A DNA stretch of 12,663 bases from Acanthaster planci (taxonomy: Eukaryota > Echinodermata > Asteroidea > Valvatida > Acanthasteridae), in the NCBI RefSeq assembly GCF_001949145.1, contig NW_019091707.1:263033-275695 (forward strand), in the 5' to 3' direction. The stretch's first letter is position 1, and every line of letters begins with the position of its first letter. The notes under the pieces were generated by a model that worked only from the letters and a program-made list of their open reading frames with translations, did not search any database and had not been told where the DNA came from. A program made the position numbers and the translations under genes. Shown here in pieces: positions 1-7,652 of the stretch.

Positions 1-640
1 AACTTTAGTGGCCAAATTGTAACACCCCCAAGTTATAGAGTTGCGGTATGGAATACATCTTCACCGTCAGCCAGGTTTTGGAACCCCACTGACACCTTGA
101 TGTTAGGCCATTCCAAGGTTCGGATGCATTCTCATTTTACATACATCAATAACGTAGTCTCATTTGAAAAATACTTAAGGTTTAATCATGCTCACAGTTT
201 TGTTAATAACATAACGTCATTTAACTTGTACAACTTCATATAAACTAAGTAACTCAGTGGAAAGAAATAAATAAAATACCATTTCAATCTAATTGCTAAG
301 CAAGCTACAATGCAGAAATGCCCAGGCCTCGCTCATCCCCACCCATAGCCATAGTGATTACAGCTTGAACCTAATATTCTCAATTTTCTAAACAACTTTG
401 TTTTTATATCTTTTGGTTCCCTGGTCACTGTTGAAGTATCCTCTGTGTCATCACTGAGAGAAAGGGAATGAAATATTGAACTGAATGGTAATGACAGGTA
501 CATGTACATGCCACGTGTGCATATCTGTAAGCCACTGTAGGCAGACGCTCTAACATGTAAATACAACAGAAATAATAACACTAAAAATCATAAATATATT
601 TATATATTGCCATATTACCAGAGGCTGCAAGACACTTTGA
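1..640. other. AT-rich non-coding stretch, no gene recognised
   Basis: No open frame here has convincing protein character. The DNA is AT-rich with an ACATGTACATG palindromic motif near 500-510. A TGTAAC hexamer at 18-23 resembles the start of some LTRs, but I found no matching end with a target duplication, so I do not call an element. Confidence 0.5.
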
Positions 641-853
641 AAAGAAACAAAAGAGACAATCAACTATGATCTGTGGAAGAGATACTTCTTGAAAGCAGAT
701 TTGAATGATGATGCACTGTCTGGGTTCCAAACGTGGTGGGATGAATTGTTACACAGGCAAAGAGTAGCAATAGAAAAAGTCCTGTCATCAGCCTTCTTTG
801 TAGACTTTAATAGGGATGACAATAAGAGACAGTCAGAGAAAGAAGGGAATTAG
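641..853 (+). other. Open stretch of 70 codons, possible decayed coding fragment
   Basis: Between a TGA at 638 and a TAG at 851 lies a 70-codon open frame with protein-like composition: a Trp/Phe-rich core containing NYDLWKRYFLKADL and FQTWWDELLHRQ, followed by a charged, Lys/Glu-rich tail. It has no ATG at its beginning, so if real it is an internal exon or a relic. I do not recognise the family. A perfect splice donor (CAGAG|GTAAGT) follows at 978, and a short different-frame stretch reads RIEYVDQLVAIEAE directly into it, so a decayed exon or retroelement fragment ending at 977 is possible. An open frame of this length is expected by chance in DNA of this composition, hence the low confidence. 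Confidence 0.22.
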
Positions 854-1953
854 AATAGGTCTGGATACTCAAAAGAGTAGAAAAGAAAGCCTGGTGCAGG
901 AGTTTAAGTGATTTGAGGGTATGGGCTAACGTCTAGAATTGAATATGTTGACCAACTGGTAGCTATTGAAGCAGAGGTAAGTAGGTGTATGTGTGGATTT
1001 CTTGAAACTTAACCTGGCAAATAATGTAAATACTTCAGAGATAATGAAAACAATCAGTTCCATGATCTTGATCTTGGAAAGTCTTATCCAAGCAGACTGA
1101 ATTTCTTGTTCGGTTCATCTACTTCATTATATCTTTGATTTAATACTGGAAATTTGATACCCGATTCGCAATAAAAGAATACATGTACGATGAATAAATT
1201 ACCAGTATCGAACAGGAATAAACGACATATATCATGAAAAATAAAACGCAAGTACTGTATAAGTCTAAGTCTTTTTGTGGGGATTTGACTTTTGCATGTA
1301 CATTTTTCGGCCAGCAAAAGTACATGTATGTAAGGTGAGCAGAGCACATTCATAAGGCCATGAGAATGAGTTCTGGTAGAAACAATGAAGTTGTTATTTT
1401 GTTGGAGCCTACTGGAGAAAAAAAACCTTAGGCCATCTGGCTGAGTGTAATGTTGGTATTTAGGAAGTGAGCTTATCGATTGTTGTATATCCATGAACTG
1501 TAGGATTGCGCCATACTGTATGTATCGATATTGCTGCTTTAGAGTTGAAGTTGTTGTGTTTCAATTTTAGTTTGCTCCAGTAATTGATATACGATCATTG
1601 CCGCAACGCTGCACAGGTTTACCCAGGAACCACTGATGATTGAAAACCTAAATAGCATTCTGTGCTCAAGACTGTGTTCCACCATATGCTACTGCTTTGT
1701 GCCTCATTAGATATTCGCTCTGTTTTTGGAGTTGAGTTTATCTTTATACAGCCTGTATCAGGTCTATTATGTTTTCTTTGTGGGTATATAGTTCCTGCTG
1801 CATAGTTATCTGTTCTTAAGTGTGTTGTGTTTAAGTTTCCATTTTACTTATTGCATGTATTTCCTCTTTTTCTGGTTATAGCCAATCCACCAACCCCTTT
1901 TATTTTGCCTAAGATCGTAAGTGATTGTTTGCTAATAAAACAGCCTAGCTTGA
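854..1953. other. Non-coding stretch with isolated splice donor
   Basis: The only sharp signal is the GTAAGT donor at 978-983 after GCAGAG. The minus strand has a 136-codon ATG-initiated frame at 1084-1494, but it is low-complexity and AT-driven, within chance length for this window. An AATAAA hexamer occurs at 1934-1939. Nothing else recognised. Confidence 0.4.
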
Positions 1954-2237
1954 GGAACCTGGTCCGGTTACATTAAGTATGCCGAAATCATTCGTACTGC
2001 ATCCATTAAATTCCCGGGGCTTGGCTGGCGAGATTATGACGAGCAATTCCGCCTTAGGTAGGAGGCCAATTCTGCACGTTCTTGGGGGAAATTGATTTCC
2101 AGCTGTGGCTCACAGCAGCGGACAAACTCATTGAAGGAATTCACATCTTCTGGCAAACTAAAGTGACAGCAGAGCCCTGCACAAGGTACATCAACCACCT
2201 GATGAAAGCATGGAGCTACTGTATTACAGCTCCATGA
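1954..2237 (+). pseudogene. Broken capsid-like (gag-like) ORF fragment of a retroelement
   Basis: The plus-strand frame starting after TGA 1951 reads through PGLGWRDYDEQFRLR, hits a TAG at 2059-2061, and continues to SARSWG. After a one-base shift in a G5 run (2084-2088) it resumes as EIDFQLWLTAAD and runs to TGA 2235. The spaced pattern W..YD..FR...(about 12)..W...D..LWL is one I associate, from memory, with an N-terminal capsid-like ORF in multicopy retroelements (including DIRS/tyrosine-recombinase types) of cnidarians, fish and marine invertebrates. No zinc knuckle, protease, reverse transcriptase or recombinase is visible nearby, so it is at most an isolated fragment. Caution: the minus strand of the same DNA is also open for 68 codons (2243-2036), so the strand is not certain. 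Confidence 0.4.
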
Positions 2238-2310
2238 TGAAAGTTATTCCTGCAGTGATACAAGCCAATGGGCAAGCAACAGGATTTTGAATCAGCTAAT
2301 TAAACCAATT

Positions 2311-2350
2311 GGCTCTTTTCAGAGCCAACACATCTTCAAAAAAGAGACTG
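2311..2350 (+). promoter_or_regulatory. Histone-type mRNA 3' stem-loop with histone downstream element (orphan)
   Basis: Positions 2311-2326 read GGCTCTTTTCAGAGCC, a perfect 6-bp stem (GGCTCT/AGAGCC) with a TTTC loop, identical to the canonical metazoan replication-dependent histone stem-loop. The 5' flank AAACCAATT and the 3' flank AACACA fit the stem-loop-binding-protein and CA-cleavage context. About 10 bases after the stem, 2337-2350 (CAAAAAAGAGACTG) matches the purine-rich histone downstream element that pairs with U7 snRNA. In known genes this drives cleavage without polyadenylation. No histone coding sequence (none of the H1, H2A, H2B, H3 or H4 C-termini) can be read upstream in any frame; the nearest plus-strand stop in an open stretch is TGA 2288-2290. 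Confidence 0.85.
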
Positions 2351-3987
2351 CATTCTTGTTGTCATGCGTTTGTTCTGATGTTACATTTCAAAACCTAAGC
2401 AAAAAGAAAAACCAATGATATCTGTCAAAAAACCTTTTGGACGAACTGAGCATACGAAATTCTTAAGAACATAAAACATTTCATTTCTCACTTTGAAAAT
2501 AACATGAGGATTGCAGTTACTAGCCGCCCTACATGTACATGACATTTCATCATTAAATGATCAAATGCTTTATTCTCAGTATTCCATAAAAGTGTTCAAT
2601 TGGTTTGTCACAGATAATTTCATTAATGATATGCAACAATGTGTTCTTTGAATTAATTAATGTTAAGATATGCCAACATCAGCTAAAACCACAGCACATT
2701 CGAAGATGAACATTTGTGCATGCACGGATTATGCTTACACAGTACATGTGTAAGTAATGCATGTATTTGGATGTACTGCTTATTTACTGCACAGAATGCC
2801 ATAAGCAATTCTGTGTCAACAAGGGATCCTGTACCGTGGTAGGCAGCCAATCAGCTGCTTTGAGGCAACATTGTGATGAATATTCATTGGGCTCTGCCAG
2901 TGCTGTAGGCAGAGTGTGGACATGTGGAAAACATACATCTTCATGAAGGTCTTTGCAATTGGTTTGCGGTACATACATGTATGTGTGTATTTCGCCTGTG
3001 TGTAATGGTTGGTACATGTATGTATTGTAACAGCTTGCAAGCAATACTGTTAGGATGGCTCTGTGAAGCTGACTAGCTAAATGATCCAATTTCACTGCAA
3101 ATTTGGACAAGAAAAACTGAGAAATCTCTCCTATGCTTAACTACCAAGAAGTGGTACTTGAACTATTAGGTAGTGTTTTTTACCAGCTTTCCTTATCTGC
3201 AGGTATGTGTGGAATTGGAAGGAAGCATAAACACAGAATTCTAAAAAAGGATCCACTGAATAATTAGCATAATGTGTCGGCCAATTACATTAGAGAATTT
3301 AGCCCAATAAGGGAACTTCTGTGACAAAACTTTTAACAAATGGGACATCTTCTCAATGGGAGGCATGGCTTGATGGATTTAAGGAATGTAATTAAGATCA
3401 GTTTTGTAACAGCCTTTATAGGGTAAAGATTTAATAGACAGTGCAACTTCCAAATTTTGTTTAGCCGCCTCCGCCCCATCTTCACCTTGTGTTTAGTAAC
3501 ATATTATGGTGCGAACAAAATGTTGGTATTGTGCTTTGTATTATTGCAAATATTCGGTTTTGTGTTTCTTGGATGTACACCAAGAACCATTTCTTCCCCT
3601 CAGAGGTTCAGATTTGGGAATTGTACCTTGCATAGAGATTTGAGTAAGCTTGACATTTTGAAGCAGTTTTTGGCGGGAATTTCAACAGACACGGTCAAGA
3701 AATGATCTATCAATGGCCAATAAAGTTATTTTACCAGTTACAGCTGCTAGAGCATACAATGGAAGCACTATAGCTGTAATCTCGATGTTTTGTGACAGGC
3801 ACTCGATTGGCTCCATGGATGTTCACCATGGGCCATTCCTCCCATAAGTCTCCAACTGTTGCCTGCAGATTTAATAATTCAGGTTTAGCGTTTTCACTAC
3901 AGAGTTATTAATTAATTGGTGTTAACATGACTGTTGGCTTTTACTGATTTTAGGGTCTTGTATGCCCAGTTGTTATTCAGCATTTAT
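2351..3987. other. Non-coding stretch, no gene recognised
   Basis: Open frames here (for example at 2761-2946, 2784-3110 and 3457-3705) are short and lack recognisable motifs; the 3457 frame has no ATG at its start. ACATGTA-type palindromes are frequent. A possible polyadenylation hexamer AATAAA lies near 3719. I see no RNA gene. Confidence 0.4.
2971..2984. repeat. 14-bp perfect palindrome ACATACATGTATGT
   Basis: ACATACA is followed directly by its reverse complement TGTATGT. It is one of several ACATGT-centred palindromes in the window (also near 500, 1320, 2530 and 3015), a motif commonly enriched in genomes of marine invertebrates. Probably background sequence character, not a specific site. 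Confidence 0.6.
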
Positions 3988-4264
3988 GGGTCAGCCAGGT
4001 GTGTTATAATTGTTACATTAACATGGGCCGCTACAGTGCCATGTTTAGAGTTGTATAATGGTGGGCCAGGTGTGGCCTTACTTTGATGGCCTGGTGTGCC
4101 ATATTTACGGTGGGCCTGGTGTGCCCTAATTACACTATGATGGTCTGGTAAGCCATACTTGTAGCAGGGTCTAGTGTGCCCTGAATATTAACACGGTCTA
4201 AGGGGCTGTGTTTTGGGTGGGCCTGGTGTGCCCTATTACATGGCTGGGTCTGGTGTACCCGAGG
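3988..4264. repeat. Degenerate minisatellite, about 10 units, consensus GGGCCTGGTGTGCCC
   Basis: About ten imperfect units begin near 3988, 4025, 4063, 4088, 4112, 4142, 4167, 4195, 4219 and 4246. The shared core is GGGYCTGGTGTGCCC followed by an AT-rich spacer such as TAATTAC. The spacing is 24-30 bp in the central and right part and 37-38 bp in the more diverged left part. The cores at 4112 and 4219 are identical over GGGCCTGGTGTGCCCTA. The core is nearly a dyad (GGGC...GCCC). Edge units are the most diverged, as expected for an old tandem array. Confidence 0.8.
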
Positions 4265-5074
4265 AAAATACAATTTTGTTGCCAGTTTGCCCAAAAAACT
4301 TCTGGTATCTGGCAATATTCAAAGAGTTCTTGGAAATAAAACAAAGCTGTGGCCAGCTTTTGTGATAAGTCTAAAGATTTACGCTTATTGAAATACAATA
4401 GTTATGGCCTTGACAACCGAAACACTGAAGTTTGTTGGTTTACAAATGAACTAATAATTGGCATCTATTCTTGAACATTACAAACTGGAACCACATGCTT
4501 TATAAACTGATTGTTTCATCAAGGACAATTAAAAGGGAAGGGACAACTTAAAATTAAAAACAGCGTGTTGATTCAAATCATCAACAGAAAGAAATATGCA
4601 TTTCTACAAGCTCCCTCAACCCCCCAAAGACAGAAATGAAATATACCAGAAATAGAAAACAAACATCTACGTGTAGTTCCAAGGCTGCAGTAGGCACTTT
4701 CAGAATTTTTATTACAATACATTTTCAAGTATGACTTCAAATCAAAATAGCTAAAGGCAGGATGATGGATACATTTTGCACTATTCTTGTTAAACCAAAA
4801 AATTATGATATACAGACTCATATTTTGTGTGATGTGATAAATGGTTTCTTGAATAAGTATGAGAAACATTATTTCAAAGGTTGCGACAGGTTCCTCCACC
4901 CACAGAATTTTAGCTTAATTAAGCATTAACATAAGTCTTTACGAGGGGTATGACGCAAACATGTTTGCCTTGCTGACTGGTCTGACCTAGCAGAAGCCAT
5001 ATGTGTGTGTGCAAAAGTCGTGTGAAGGTACTTTACTATTTGGGGTCCAAAACTGCAGTGTTTTGGCCATGTCA
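4265..5074. other. Non-coding stretch, no gene recognised
   Basis: The longest frame is a 108-codon minus-strand stretch (4573-4899) that starts at GTG, is rich in Ile, Phe, Tyr and Asn, and has no recognisable motif. I treat it as AT-rich noise. Nothing else is supported. Confidence 0.4.
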
Positions 5075-5203
5075 ATGAGGTATGTTGCTGCTACTTGCAG
5101 CATAACTACTAAGGATGGAGTGAGTTTACACTGGTTCCCTACCAATCCCAACTCCGAGGCCATTTGTATCATTTTTGATGCCTGCGAGGGAATGGAAGGA
5201 TGA
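5075..5203 (+). pseudogene. THAP-like zinc-finger N-terminal fragment
   Basis: From ATG 5075 the frame reads MRYVAATCSITTKDGVSLHWFPTNP (given here in parts: MRYVAATCSI, then GVSLHWFPTNP) and ends at TGA 5201-5203 after about 42 codons. THAP domains bind DNA through a C2CH zinc site and start with a Cys pair followed by a (V/I)SLHRFP.(D/N)P segment; the GVSLHWFPTNP block fits this well. The first Cys of the pair appears to be missing (Y-V-A-A-T-C), and the W...C..H part expected downstream is absent before the stop, so this is a truncated or decayed copy. A THAP host gene or a P-element-type transposase are both possible sources. It is also open 24 codons upstream of the ATG. Confidence 0.4.
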
Positions 5204-5833
5204 GAGGGAACAAGTCAGCAGTGACCAGCAAGAACTTGAGGCTGATGAAACCTGAGGAATGATGCAAGCTGCGTCGCTTTCTTGGAAAACATGGCCCAAC
5301 TTACCCAAGGGAACAACAAGGGGTTCACCCATATTGCTGCTGTTGTGGCAGACAGGGAGGTACTTAGAATGACAATTATGTTAACGTCAAACAAAAGTAT
5401 GGTTATCCTTAGTTCAAGGTCAAAGGTATTTTATTTGTTGATTCGTGCTCATTTGGTGATGATGGGCAATATACAGTACAGATAAAAGTATCCCATATGA
5501 TATGGAAATTTTGGTGAAAGAAGAGGACAGCATTGAAAACAGAGGTAATTAGTCAAATTAATCAAATTGTTGTGTGGATGAATGAGAATTTTGATAAATT
5601 ACAAAGGTGGGTGACACGTTTGGTGCATTGTGAAAAAATACGCTGCTCAGTTTTCTGTGTTGGTTGAAAGTAAAACATCATTTTGAAGCCACATGGGAAA
5701 TATTTCCATCTGACGTCCTTTTTAAGAAAAGTTGAAATTTGTGTCTTTTGTGGTGGTTGGCAGACAATTTTTAAAAACTGATTCATTTGAAATGTTGACT
5801 GCTGCCAGAGTACACCCGTTAAACATATCAGTG
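5204..5833. other. Non-coding stretch, no gene recognised
   Basis: A short continuation after the THAP-like fragment reads EREQVSSDQQELEADET in another frame, which may be more of the same relic. The plus-strand frame at 5282-5485 and the minus-strand frames at 5562-5786 and 5722-5931 show no recognisable family. Confidence 0.35.
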
Positions 5834-5897
5834 GAATGAGACTTGCAGGAATTAGTATAATCTGAATGAGACTTGCAGGAATTAGTATAATCTGAAT
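5834..5897. repeat. Perfect 30-bp tandem duplication
   Basis: The 30-bp unit starting GAATGAGACTTGCAGGAATT is present twice without a mismatch (5834-5863 and 5864-5893), followed by a 4-bp partial third copy (GAAT). The identity of the copies points to a recent duplication. The unit length is a multiple of three, but no coding frame is supported here. Confidence 0.9.
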
Positions 5898-5932
5898 CAG
5901 CCAGTCTTGTAAGATAATGGCAAAAAAGCAAT

Positions 5933-5953
5933 TAAAGGTGCAACCTACCTTTA
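5933..5953. repeat. Short inverted repeat TAAAGGT/ACCTTTA
   Basis: A 7-bp perfect stem (5933-5939 with 5947-5953) encloses a 7-nt loop GCAACCT, lying about 35 bp after the tandem duplication. No function can be assigned. Confidence 0.4.
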
Positions 5954-6032
5954 TATTCTGAATAATTCACAGTTCCCTTGAAACATTTTGTCTATAATGT
6001 CAATAGGAAAACAGTGATGCCTTTAAAGATGT

Positions 6033-6186
6033 ATGCGTAGCTACAGTATGAAAAGTTTCGGCCATGTCCAAGCTTCGCTCCTGGTGAAAACCACAGCTGA
6101 CGTGGTGTCAGACATACGGAGGCTGCTGAGAACAGACAGGTTTGAAAGACTAACAAACATCTATCACTTCAAGAATGATGTGAATG
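6033..6186 (+). CDS. Predicted first coding exon of an unknown 125-residue protein
   Basis: From ATG 6033 (a second ATG lies at 6048) the frame encodes about 51 residues, including SLLVKTTADVVSDIRRLLRT and FERLTNIYHFKNDVN. It has higher GC and CpG than the surrounding DNA, as real exons in such genomes often do. In-frame TAA 6024 lies just upstream, so either this is the true start or an acceptor (for example after GCGTAG 6040) begins the exon. The predicted donor is AATG|GTAGGC at 6187, leaving phase 1. The predicted partner exon at 6676 has a matching phase, giving ...HFKNDVN-G-FIVNVNV.... Without splicing the frame reads on 14 codons to TAA 6228-6230. I do not recognise the protein. The basic segment RRLLRTDRFERL is the only compositional feature. 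Confidence 0.45.
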
Positions 6187-6675
6187 GTAGGCTAATACAG
6201 AATTGCGTGGCAATTATCTTTTACAAATAAGGTACAGAGTGCATGTTACATTTAGTTTAGTTTTTTCACCATGGGCATGTTTGAACCTTAGTTTGTGTAT
6301 CTGGTGTAATACCAAGTTACAAACTTGTTTGAAATTTTGGTATTTATTGCTGTTCAAGTGTAAAAGTGCATGGTCACAATGAAGGCTTCATATTTGCTGT
6401 GGATTTACTATAAATGTAACAATTGCCACCATTGATAGAGTAACACCTATGGCCAACTGGCTTTAGCATGGATATGTGATTGGCATATACATTTGAAACT
6501 GGATGTGGCTGTTTATTTGCTCTGGGGCCTATTTTGTGTATACATTTCCAGAGGTGTCTTTTCACGAATACTGCACACTTTACTGTATAAATTTTGTGTA
6601 TAAAATAACATTATCAGTTGTACTGATAATAAAGATAAACTGAACTTCTCTGCGTTTTTTATCTATTTTTTATAG
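6187..6675 (+). other. Predicted 489-bp intron
   Basis: The proposed intron begins GTAGGC and ends in a strong pyrimidine tract plus acceptor (TTTTTTATCTATTTTTTATAG) at 6675. It is AT-rich and free of coding signal. It contains the hairpin at 6610-6630 and an AATAAA at 6628-6633, which would matter only if transcription ended inside the intron. Confidence 0.4.
6610..6630. repeat. 9-bp-stem hairpin next to AATAAA
   Basis: ATTATCAGT (6610-6618) and ACTGATAAT (6622-6630) are exact reverse complements around a TGT loop. The AATAAA hexamer 6628-6633 overlaps the right arm. It could be a transposon end relic or an RNA hairpin at a premature poly(A) site; neither is demonstrated. Confidence 0.5.
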
Positions 6676-6899
6676 GTTTTATTGTCAATGTGAATGTCAT
6701 CCAGGGAGGGGGGCACCAAATTGGGACACTGACTGTATGGGGTGGATGTAAATGTAATTTCAAAATAAAACAACCAATTGTTTTCTATTTCTGCACTGCC
6801 ACTTCAGAAGAGACACTGTGTCAATTCGGTAATTACAATTTTGGGGGATACCAAGTCAACATCGTCGAAGAAATTTCTTCAGAAAACGAAACTGTATGA
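6676..6899 (+). CDS. Predicted last coding exon of the same unknown protein
   Basis: The exon follows a textbook acceptor at 6674-6675 and encodes about 74 residues ending at TGA 6897-6899. The sequence includes VIQGGGHQIGTLTVWGGC, IKQPIVFYFCTATSEETLC and FGNYNFGGYQVNIVEE, alternating hydrophobic and polar residues in a way typical of beta-strand-rich domains, with several Cys. Joined to 6033-6186 the reading frame is continuous (154 + 224 nt = 126 codons with stop). A possible poly(A) signal ATTAAA lies at 7040-7045, in keeping with a 3' end here. I do not know the family and assign no function. Read alone, the only starts within the frame are non-ATG. Confidence 0.5.
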
Positions 6900-7138
6900 T
6901 TCACGTAACCGTCTGTCCTACATGTAGATTGTTGTGTGAAGATAAATATCCATCCTGGGAAAGCAGAATAGAAATGTTTGTACCAAAGCTGAAATATGGG
7001 TTCCTTTTTTGACACTTTGCAGATAATTCGGTGCAATTAATTAAATTTTCAATCAACTAACGACATATGCCACGTTGTTTGACTACCTTCTTCATGTCTG
7101 TCCAGGCCAAGTTTGGTTATGTGAATATTGTAGCGCAG

Positions 7139-7175
7139 GCGGGTCCGGCCGGTGGGGGCGCCAGCTCGGACCCGC
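7139..7175. repeat. GC-rich 8-bp inverted repeat inside the LTR-like block
   Basis: GCGGGTCC (7139-7146) and GGACCCGC (7168-7175) are exact reverse complements separated by 21 GC-rich bases, giving a potentially stable hairpin close to the left end of the LTR-like block. Confidence 0.6.
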
Positions 7176-7219
7176 ATGGAGTTGGCTGGCTGCCCGCGCT
7201 GGTTGCGAATGGCCCGCGG

Positions 7220-7266
7220 TTTTCCCGCCTCGCGCCTGCGCAGTCCATGTCGCCAGGCGCCATGTT
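7220..7266. promoter_or_regulatory. Cluster of E2F-, NRF1- and YY1-like sites
   Basis: TTTTCCCGCC at 7220-7229 matches the E2F consensus, GCGCCTGCGCA at 7232-7242 matches an NRF1 site, and GCGCCATGTT at 7257-7266 is AACATGGCGC on the minus strand, a YY1-like site. A second E2F-like site (GGCGGGAAA) lies at 7579-7587. These motifs are typical of TATA-less CpG promoters. No TATA box is evident. The cluster sits about 310-360 bp upstream of the predicted leader exon at 7577, so it could be its promoter. Confidence 0.5.
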
Positions 7267-7412
7267 GGATTTGAGCTAAAAAAAACGGATTGTTGTGGAC
7301 GAGAGATTAAAGCAGATTTCCTGACCAAAACAGCGAGTTGTTGCTGAGTGTCATTCTTTACCAGCGTCGAACCCTGTTCAGCGGGACACGTTACAATATC
7401 TTGCAAGCCCCT

Positions 7413-7427
7413 ACCAGTTCAACTGGT
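7413..7427. repeat. 15-bp inverted repeat ACCAGTTCAACTGGT
   Basis: ACCAGTT and AACTGGT are exact reverse complements around a single C, 18 bp to the right of the LTR-like block. It may be a bound dyad or chance. Confidence 0.45.
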
Positions 7428-7576
7428 TCTCCTCACAATAGTTTCCATTTCACATACACCTTCTGAGGGAAATTTTCAGTCCGTCACTGGTTTCCGTCCA
7501 AACTATCACAACATGGTGTAATATGCCAGTGCTTCTCGTCTTTCCTGGTGTTACGTGAACTGTATATGTTAAATGA

Positions 7577-7652
7577 ATGGCGGGAAAGTTGCGGCGCAGG
7601 ACAGATGATTTCATTCATCGTCGAATAACCCTACGTCATCTTCACAGATTTC
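7577..7652 (+). CDS. Predicted basic leader exon of the 2A-leader gene
   Basis: ATG 7577 opens a 25-codon stretch that is very basic (KLRRR near the start, then IHRRITLRHLHRF) and ends in phase 1 at an ideal donor, TTTC|GTAAGTGA (7653). Unspliced, the frame stops two codons later at TGA. A good acceptor in front of the 2A motif (CTTTTCTGCCGGTCCAG|GT, exon from 9541) has the matching phase: the leftover C plus GT makes an Arg codon and leads straight into LRTYFAVVIVSSLCYLHL, a hydrophobic segment just before GDVELNPGP. The joined N-terminus would be a basic stretch, then a membrane or signal-anchor-like segment, then 2A. This is inferred from splice signals and phase, not proven. The surrounding DNA is CpG-enriched. 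Confidence 0.45.

Larger units (their letters stand above)
7129..7395. mobile_element. Putative solo LTR (267 bp), CpG-rich, with ATAT target duplication
   Basis: The block begins TGTAGCG and ends CGTTACA. These termini are near-perfect inverted repeats (TGTAGCG versus TGTAACG) with the TG...CA ends typical of LTRs. ATAT directly precedes (7125-7128) and directly follows (7396-7399) the block, as a 4-bp target-site duplication would. Inside are a CpG-dense left half, an ATTAAA at 7304-7309 that could act as the poly(A) signal, and no coding sequence. No primer-binding site or internal region follows, so a solo LTR formed by recombination (Ty3/Gypsy-like by its ends) fits best. The alternative is that this is an ordinary CpG-island promoter and the ends are coincidental. 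Confidence 0.55.

Noticed and set aside
1084-1494. 136-codon ATG-initiated minus-strand ORF
   Set aside because: AT-rich, low-information composition, no motif, and a length expected about once by chance in six frames of this window.
18-1972. TGTAAC at 18 and GTTACA at 1967-1972 as ends of a 1.95-kb LTR
   Set aside because: The flanking bases (CAAAT and TTAAG) do not match as a target duplication, and the capsid-like reading runs through the supposed right end.
2784-3110. Minus-strand 108-codon ORF opposite the 2761 ORF
   Set aside because: Its HTYMY-type residues come from the ACATGTA-rich sequence; no recognisable domain on either strand.
4573-4899. 108-codon minus-strand ORF
   Set aside because: Starts at GTG, Ile/Phe/Tyr/Asn-rich, with no family resemblance; typical of AT-rich non-coding DNA.
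7367-7377. GGTTCGACGCT on the minus strand as a tRNA or SINE B box
   Set aside because: No A box at the right distance and no cloverleaf; it falls inside the LTR-like block.
7067-7406. Overlapping ORFs on both strands through the CpG-rich block
   Set aside because: GC-rich DNA lacks stop codons, so open frames there are expected; the block fits an LTR or promoter better.
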